Assembly: GCF_003751945.1 (NCBI RefSeq) | Contig: NZ_RJKL01000001.1 | Location: forward strand, 3,038,001 to 3,102,000 | Reading direction: 5' to 3' | Source: Couchioplanes caeruleus | GTDB lineage: Bacteria > Actinomycetota > Actinomycetes > Mycobacteriales > Micromonosporaceae | Length of the DNA stretch: 64,000 nucleotides | In this document: positions 59,118-64,000 of the stretch, in pieces | Layout of the letters: every line of letters begins with the position of its first letter | How positions within the stretch are numbered: position 1 is the first letter of the stretch | Made by a program: the position numbers and the translations under genes | The notes under the pieces: model-generated | Seen by the model: the letters and a program-made list of their open reading frames with translations, nothing else | What the model was told of the DNA's origin: nothing | Database searches by the model: none

Positions 59118-60652
59118 TGAGGAACCGCTTCTGGCTCCGCCGGGGGCGCCAACGCGCCGCCGGCCCGTACGGTGACAGCGGATCGATGCCGATGGCGATC
59201 ATGGTCACCATCGTGGGCCTCGGGCTGACCGCCGCGATCTCGCCGGTCGTGGTCAACACCATCTCCACCACCCGCACCGCCGGACTGCGCACGGAGTCGA
59301 TCGACGCCGCCACCGGGGGCCTCGACGCCGCCCTGGCCCAGTTCCGGTCCTCCGTGATCGGGCCCATCGGTGCGGAGGTGGGCAGTCTGGACGATCTGCC
59401 CCCGTGCGAGATCGCCGGCGTCGATCCCGCCACCGGCCTGCGCTATCGCGCGACGATCACCTACTACGGTCCGCCGGAGGAAGGCGACGACGAATCGACC
59501 GCGCTCCCGCTGGACTGCCCGCCGACGGAGGTGCCGACGAGGGCCGTGTTGACCGTGACAGGCAGCGGCGTTGCGGGCGCCGACCTCACCGAGGGCGCCC
59601 CGAACACCCGCACCGTCCAGGCCACGTACAAATTCAGGAGCAAGACCCAGAACATCAGCGGCGGCGCGATCCCTCTCGCCTCCCCCGCGACCAACCCTCT
59701 GTGCATGGACGGTGGAGAAAATCCGGCCCCAGGTACCGCCGTGTGGATGCGCAGGTGCAAGGAGAACGGCAGTGACGAGCAGCGGTTCTCCTACACCACG
59801 AACCTCAACATCAAGCTGATGAGCTCGGAGTCCACCGACTACCCGGAAGGCCTCTGCCTGGACGCCGGTTCTCCGCAGAGGAGCGGCAACGCTGTGGTGT
59901 TCCAGAAGTGCCTGGGCAGGCAGGCCCGCCAGCAGTGGAGTCTCGACAACAGCTCCATGTTCCGCGGCACCTCGGACGGCGTCACCCTCAACAACTTCTG
60001 CATCAATGCGGAGGACGCCGGAATCACCAGCAGGCTCGTTCTCGGTGGTTGCAGCGGCGCGACGAACAGGAACGTCTTCCGGCCGGAGGCGAAGGCGGGA
60101 GCCGGCATGGCGTCGGCGGCCACCGGACAGCTCGTCAACTTCCAGCAGTTCAGCCGCTGTCTGGACGTCACCAACCACAACCCGAACTGGCCCTACATGA
60201 TCGTCTGGTTCTGCAAGCAGGCGCCCGACGGCAACGTCTCGTGGAACCAGCAGTGGTCTCTCCCCGCGCTGGCCACCAGCAAGGAGACCGCGGTGCCGGG
60301 ACGTATTCGCACCGCGGGAAGCGGCAACCCCGGATACTGCCTGCGCCGGCCCGACAGCAACAACGGGTACGTCACCATGGTGTCATGCCCCGCCACGGAC
60401 GCCAGGCCGCCCGCGGCGCTGCTGTGGACGATGTACGGCGAGACGGGTAACGCCGTGACGAGGTTCAGCGTCGTCGACAGCAACAACCGCTGCCTGTCGC
60501 CCACCGACCTGAAGGTGAGCAGTCCGGACACGCACACCGACGGCACTGCCAAGGTGATCGTGACCACGTGCTCCAAGGCGTGGCTCCAGAAATGGAACGC
60601 GCCGCCGAGCCTCGCCCAACCGAAGGCGCTGAGCGGCACCACGGAGAAGTAG
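59117..60652 (+). CDS. Prepilin-like/membrane-anchored protein with ricin-type beta-trefoil lectin region
   Basis: 511 residues from ATG 59117, which overlaps the previous stop by 1 bp. An N-terminal hydrophobic segment follows a Gly-Ser junction (SGSMPMAIMVTIVGLGLTAA), PilX-like but with no Glu at +5. From residue ~195 on the sequence carries repeated ricin-type marks: NPLCMDGG, LCLDAGSP, VVFQKCLGRQARQQWSLD, RCLDVTNHNPNW, WNQQWSLP and CLRRPDSNNGYV. These C-L-D and Q-x-W patterns define carbohydrate-binding beta-trefoils. It is the last pilus gene and likely gives the pilus sugar-binding ability. The lectin identity is from motifs only. Confidence 0.8.
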   Translation: MRNRFWLRRGRQRAAGPYGDSGSMPMAIMVTIVGLGLTAAISPVVVNTISTTRTAGLRTESIDAATGGLDAALAQFRSSVIGPIGAEVGSLDDLPPCEIAGVDPATGLRYRATITYYGPPEEGDDESTALPLDCPPTEVPTRAVLTVTGSGVAGADLTEGAPNTRTVQATYKFRSKTQNISGGAIPLASPATNPLCMDGGENPAPGTAVWMRRCKENGSDEQRFSYTTNLNIKLMSSESTDYPEGLCLDAGSPQRSGNAVVFQKCLGRQARQQWSLDNSSMFRGTSDGVTLNNFCINAEDAGITSRLVLGGCSGATNRNVFRPEAKAGAGMASAATGQLVNFQQFSRCLDVTNHNPNWPYMIVWFCKQAPDGNVSWNQQWSLPALATSKETAVPGRIRTAGSGNPGYCLRRPDSNNGYVTMVSCPATDARPPAALLWTMYGETGNAVTRFSVVDSNNRCLSPTDLKVSSPDTHTDGTAKVIVTTCSKAWLQKWNAPPSLAQPKALSGTTEK

Positions 60653-60688
60653 GCGACGGCCGGAAACACAGCGTTGTGTGACGGTGGG

Positions 60689-60694
60689 TAGGCT
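60689..60694 (+). promoter_or_regulatory. Possible leaderless -10 box for the GntR gene
   Basis: TAGGCT fits TAnnnT and ends 6 bp before the ATG at 60701, which has no ribosome-binding site. Confidence 0.35.
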
Positions 60695-60700
60695 CTCCGT

Positions 60701-61351
60701 ATGTCCTATACGGTCCCGCCGACCCGTACGGCTGCCGTGGTGCGTCAGCTTCGCAACGAGATCGTCACGGGTGAGCTGCCGCCCGGCACGCTGGTCAAGG
60801 ACGCGGAGCTCGCTGCCCGCCTCGGGGTCAGCATCACGCCGGTGCGGGAGGCGATCGCCCAGCTCTCGGTCGAGGGCCTGATCGACATCGCGCCGAACCG
60901 TACGCGCCACGTCACCAAGGTGACGCAGAAGAACGCCCTTGAGCTGATCGACGTGATGAGCGTCCTGGCCTGCGCGGGTTTCGAGTGGGGGGTGGAGAAC
61001 CTCACCGCCACCCATCTCGATCTCATGCGTCAGCGCCAGCGTGAGTTCGTCGAGGGTCTGCGGGCGGGCAATGTGCTGGCGGCGGGCGCGGCCGGCGCGG
61101 ACTTCAGCACCATCGTGATCCTCGCCAGCGGCAACCGCGAGCTGCAGTCCATGGTGGATCTCGTGGTCGCCCGTACGCTGCGGATATTGGCGATGGGTGC
61201 GGACAGCGACCTCTGGCAGACCTGGATCACGGGTCACGAGGAGGTTCTCGCCCTGCTCGAGCATGGCGAGAACCAGGCCGCCGTCGCCCGCTACAAGCAG
61301 ATCTATGTGGACTTCCGGGTAAAAGTCGAGCGCGAGCTCCTCGGGGAGTGA
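60701..61351 (+). CDS. GntR-family (FCD) transcriptional regulator
   Basis: 216 residues. An N-terminal winged helix (VVRQLRNEIVTGELPPGTLV, then LAARLGVSITPVREAIAQLS) is followed by an all-helical FCD effector domain (residues ~85-205). FCD regulators respond to organic acids. It converges on the LLM oxidoreductase with 4 bp between stops. No effector evidence. Confidence 0.88.
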   Translation: MSYTVPPTRTAAVVRQLRNEIVTGELPPGTLVKDAELAARLGVSITPVREAIAQLSVEGLIDIAPNRTRHVTKVTQKNALELIDVMSVLACAGFEWGVENLTATHLDLMRQRQREFVEGLRAGNVLAAGAAGADFSTIVILASGNRELQSMVDLVVARTLRILAMGADSDLWQTWITGHEEVLALLEHGENQAAVARYKQIYVDFRVKVERELLGE

Positions 61352-61355
61352 GGCG

Positions 61356-62261
61356 CTAGATCGCGGCCAGTCGGGGCAGCAGCGGCCCCAGAAGATCAAG
61401 AGCACTCCGGCGTACGGCGTAGCGCGCGATCCCCCACCGTTCCCGGTTGCGGCGCACCGCCGCGACGATCTCGTCCTCGGTACCGACCAGCAAGAACGGC
61501 ACCTCGCGGAGCTCGCTCACGCTCATGCCCAGCCGGTCGGCGTGCGCGCCGAGCACGGCCGGGGTGTCCTCGGTGATCTCGACGTGCTGGACCAGCGCCT
61601 CGAGCGCCGCGTCGCCGCCCTCTCGGGCCAGGGCGACCTGCGCGTCGATCTCGGCGAGCCGCCAGCGGGCCTCGTGCTGATGCCCGTCGGACTTCGTACG
61701 CCCGAAGCCGGTCAGCCCCACGATGTCGGCGCGCCCGCCCGCCCAGCGCAGCAGGCGTGAGTTCGCCGTGCCGATCAGCAGGGGGATCCGTTCCTGGACC
61801 GGCCGGGGCTTCTCGAGGAAGGCGTCGAGCATCGTCAGGCCGGGCGCGGCGACGGTGACCTTCTCGCCGGCGAGCAGCCGTACCGTGGCGTCGGCGACCG
61901 CGATGCAGCGGTCGACCCGGCCGCGCACCCCGGGCCGCACCCGCCCGACCGCGTCCCATTCGGCGGGGGTGTGACCGGCGCCGAGCCCGAGCACGGCCCG
62001 GCCGCCGGAGACCACGTCCAGGGTGGCGACATCCGCGGCGAGCAGCATCGGCTCCCGTACCCCGGCGTTCGAGACGTAGGACCCGAGCTTGATCCGACGA
62101 GTGACCGCGGCCGCCGCGGCGAGGGCGACGAACGGCGCGGCACAGGAGCCGGGATGGTCGGCGGCGAGCAGCGTGTCGAAGCCGGCGGCCTCGGCCCGGC
62201 GGGCGGTCTCGAGCCACTCCCGCGCGTCGAGCGGCTGGACCTGGAGCGCGAAGTCGGCCAT
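61356..62261 (-). CDS. LLM-class F420-dependent oxidoreductase
   Basis: 301 residues, ATG 62261 with GAGGAG. TIM-barrel luciferase-like fold: ALQVQPLDAREWLETARRAE, LGSYVSNAGVREPMLLA, DVVSGGRAVLGLGAGHTP and a C-terminal helix. Such actinobacterial proteins typically use coenzyme F420 or FMN. Substrate unknown. Divergent from the MFS gene (74 bp apart). Confidence 0.85.
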   Translation of the reverse strand: MADFALQVQPLDAREWLETARRAEAAGFDTLLAADHPGSCAAPFVALAAAAAVTRRIKLGSYVSNAGVREPMLLAADVATLDVVSGGRAVLGLGAGHTPAEWDAVGRVRPGVRGRVDRCIAVADATVRLLAGEKVTVAAPGLTMLDAFLEKPRPVQERIPLLIGTANSRLLRWAGGRADIVGLTGFGRTKSDGHQHEARWRLAEIDAQVALAREGGDAALEALVQHVEITEDTPAVLGAHADRLGMSVSELREVPFLLVGTEDEIVAAVRRNRERWGIARYAVRRSALDLLGPLLPRLAAI

Positions 62262-62335
62262 CTCCTCATTCTGCCTTTCCCACTTTCGGCAACGATCTTT
62301 GCCTGTGCGGCGGCCGGCCGACGAGCCTGGCCTCC

Positions 62336-63703
62336 ATGACCTCCTCCCCTCGATGGGCAGTCGCCGGCCTGGCGTTGTCGATGCTGCTGTCCTCCATCGG
62401 TACGAGCATCGCGAACGTCGCCCTCCCGACGCTGGCCGACGCCTTCGACGCCTCCTTCCCGGCGGTCCAATGGGTGGTCCTGACCTATCTTCTGGCCATC
62501 ACCGTCGCGATCGTCGGCGCCGGCCGCCTCGGTGACACGCGGGGTCGCCGGCGGGTACTCTCCGCCGGGACGGCGCTGTTCACCGTGGCCTCGGTCCTGT
62601 GTGGCATCGCACCCACCCTCGGCACGCTCATCGCCGCCCGGGCGCTGCAGGGCCTGGGCGCGGCCGTCCTGATGGCCCTCACGGTGGCCCTGCTCCGCGA
62701 CACGGTGCCGCGGGAGCGCACGGGCAGCGCCATGGGCCTGCTCGGCACCATGTCGGCGGTCGGCACCGCGCTCGGCCCGTCGCTGGGTGGCCTGCTGCTC
62801 GCCGGTCCCGGCTGGCGGTCCATCTTCGGCGTCCTGGCACCGCTGGGTGTCCTGAACCTCGTCCTCATCCACCGCCATCTTCCGGCGGACCACCGGCAGA
62901 CCGAAGACCACGATTCCGGCGTACGGAGGACGCTTCTGCTCGCCGTCGGTCTCGGGGCCTACTCCCTGGCCGTGACGATCGGCGCCGGCGGCCTCACGCT
63001 GGTGCTACTGGCCGCCATCGCCGTCGGTCTGCTCGCCACACCGGCACTGCGGTCCCGGATCTCGCGCGATCCGGCGCTGAGCTCCGGGCTGGCCACCAAC
63101 ACGCTGGTCTCGACGGTGATGATGACGACGCTGGTGGTCGGGCCGTTCTATCTGTCCCGCGCCCTCGGCCTCGACGAGGCGCTCACCGGACTGGTCATGT
63201 CGGCCGGCCCGATCGTCTCCGCCCTCACCGGAGTCCCGGCGGGCCGCGTGGTCGACCGGCGAGGCGCGCCGTTCACCGTCCTCGCCGGGCTCGGCGCCAT
63301 GGCCGCCGGCGCCCTCGCCCTGACGATCCTCCCGGCGCTGTGGGGCCTGGCGGGCTACCTCGTGGCGACGGCCGTCCTGACCCCGGGCTACCAGCTCTTC
63401 CAGGCCGCCAACAACACCGCCGTCATGCTGGACGTCCGCCCCGGCCGGCGCGGCGCGGTGTCAGGAATGCTCACCCTGTCGCGCAACCTGGGGCTCATCA
63501 CCGGAGCGTCCGCGATGGGTACGGTGTTCGCGTACGCCATGTCGACGACCGACCTCACGACCGCGAGCCCCGGTGACGTCGCCTCGGGCATGCGGGTGGC
63601 CTTCGCGACCTCGACAGCTCTCATCGCGGTGGCGGTCCTCATCACGGTCGCCGGCGCGCACCGCCCGGCTGATCCACACCGGCGGCCCCTTCGGCATCGC
63701 TAA
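62336..63703 (+). CDS. MFS exporter (DHA2-like drug efflux)
   Basis: 455 residues with about 12-14 hydrophobic segments. Motif A is GRLGDTRGRRRVL and motif C is LGPSLGGLLLAGPGW. N-terminal SIGTSIANVALPTLADAFDA (the D1 motif) matches the DHA2 proton-driven multidrug efflux group. Exports a small molecule. It is 18 kb from the isonitrile operon, which has no exporter of its own in the window, so a link is conceivable but weak. Confidence 0.88.
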   Translation: MTSSPRWAVAGLALSMLLSSIGTSIANVALPTLADAFDASFPAVQWVVLTYLLAITVAIVGAGRLGDTRGRRRVLSAGTALFTVASVLCGIAPTLGTLIAARALQGLGAAVLMALTVALLRDTVPRERTGSAMGLLGTMSAVGTALGPSLGGLLLAGPGWRSIFGVLAPLGVLNLVLIHRHLPADHRQTEDHDSGVRRTLLLAVGLGAYSLAVTIGAGGLTLVLLAAIAVGLLATPALRSRISRDPALSSGLATNTLVSTVMMTTLVVGPFYLSRALGLDEALTGLVMSAGPIVSALTGVPAGRVVDRRGAPFTVLAGLGAMAAGALALTILPALWGLAGYLVATAVLTPGYQLFQAANNTAVMLDVRPGRRGAVSGMLTLSRNLGLITGASAMGTVFAYAMSTTDLTTASPGDVASGMRVAFATSTALIAVAVLITVAGAHRPADPHRRPLRHR

Positions 63704-63843
63704 CCCCGGCAAGCTCAAGGCAACCTCAAGTGAACCTCTGCGTACGGGCAACTCGTTGCACTCAGTTTCGGAGGTCACGCGCCGATGTCTTGCACCGGAG
63801 CCCCGCACCGCGCGGCTCCCCGGGACGTGAGGTGGGCGGGACG

Positions 63844-64000
63844 ATGAGCGGCGGGCTGGGTACGACCGGGCGGGCCGACGCCGACGTACCCGAACTGACC
63901 GGTCTGGTGATCGAGGAGGTCCTCGGCCGCGGCGCCGCCACCACGGTGTTCCGGGCCCACCACGGGACCTCGCGCTACGCCCTCAAGCACGCCCGCCACG
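63844..64000 (+). CDS. Serine/threonine protein kinase, 5' part only
   Basis: ATG 63844. The first 52 residues show the kinase glycine loop (EEVLGRGAATTVFRAHHG) and the start of the ATP-lysine strand (RYALKHARH). The remainder lies beyond the window edge. Confidence 0.7.
   Translation, partial: MSGGLGTTGRADADVPELTGLVIEEVLGRGAATTVFRAHHGTSRYALKHARH

Noticed and set aside
1-64000. tRNA, rRNA, riboswitch or CRISPR features
   Set aside because: None recognised by eye on either strand; a covariance-model search would be needed to exclude small RNAs.

Overview
The window is high-GC DNA typical of a filamentous actinobacterium. A complete type IV pilus operon, an FxSxx-COOH peptide locus, snapalysin, a SARP regulator, ANTAR/STAS switch proteins and an F420-type oxidoreductase point to Micromonosporaceae, most likely Actinoplanes or a close relative. 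That placement is inference, because the window carries no rRNA or tRNA gene. All function calls come from reading motifs and remembered family members; no database search was run.

Layout. (1) 0-10.9 kb is an accessory patchwork: an SF1 helicase-like ATPase divergent from a T4 beta-family protein, a DUF805 membrane protein, a truncated STAS gene, a coupled pair of GAF/ANTAR stress-switch genes, a MarR regulator, an ISL3 transposase remnant beside a decapitated gene, an AraC/GyrI regulator, a lone primase-polymerase and a SRPBCC protein. (2) 11.0-14.3 kb is a tight three-gene cassette around a Cas4/AddB-like Fe-S nuclease of unknown function. (3) 14.4-22.5 kb holds an FxSxx-COOH locus (precursor peptide, HExxH protein and FxsT-like TPR protein, but no radical SAM maturase), a GGDEF-EAL protein, a STAS protein and a secreted metalloprotease.

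(4) 22.7-44.1 kb is the main discovery: a polyketide cluster built around isonitrile chemistry. A ScoE-type non-heme iron oxygenase, an FcoT/ScoD-type glycine-adding enzyme, a free ACP and an acyl ligase reproduce the gene set of the isonitrile lipopeptide loci (Sco; Rv0097-Rv0100). The NRPS of those loci is replaced by polyketide synthases. PKS1 (KSQ-ACP-KS-AT-DH-KR-ACP) is predicted to make exactly the crotonyl thioester the glycine-adding enzyme needs. PKS2 is one highly reducing module (KS-AT-DH-ER-KR-ACP) suited to iterative extension of a 3-isocyanobutyryl starter. A P450, a ketosynthase homologue lacking both catalytic histidines, a hydrolase and a FabH-like enzyme complete the set. The predicted product is an isonitrile fatty acid/polyketide, possibly an epoxy-isonitrile of the aerocyanidin/amycomicin type; the FabH copy could be a starter enzyme or self-resistance. 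From the oxygenase to the second PKS the genes run as one minus-strand operon with several 4-bp ATGA/GTGA overlaps.

(5) 44.3-47.1 kb is a gene graveyard: pieces of one acyltransferase type on both strands, and a phosphonate locus reduced to a pepM'-'ppd deletion fusion, an intact AEP-transaminase-like gene and a broken FAD enzyme. A SARP regulator follows. (6) 48.5-60.7 kb is a complete type IV pilus operon (pilB, T, C, A, D, M, N, O) ending in three prepilin-like proteins, one with four Ig-like repeats and one with a ricin-type lectin region. (7) 60.7-64 kb carries a GntR regulator, an LLM oxidoreductase, an MFS exporter and the start of a Ser/Thr kinase that leaves the window.
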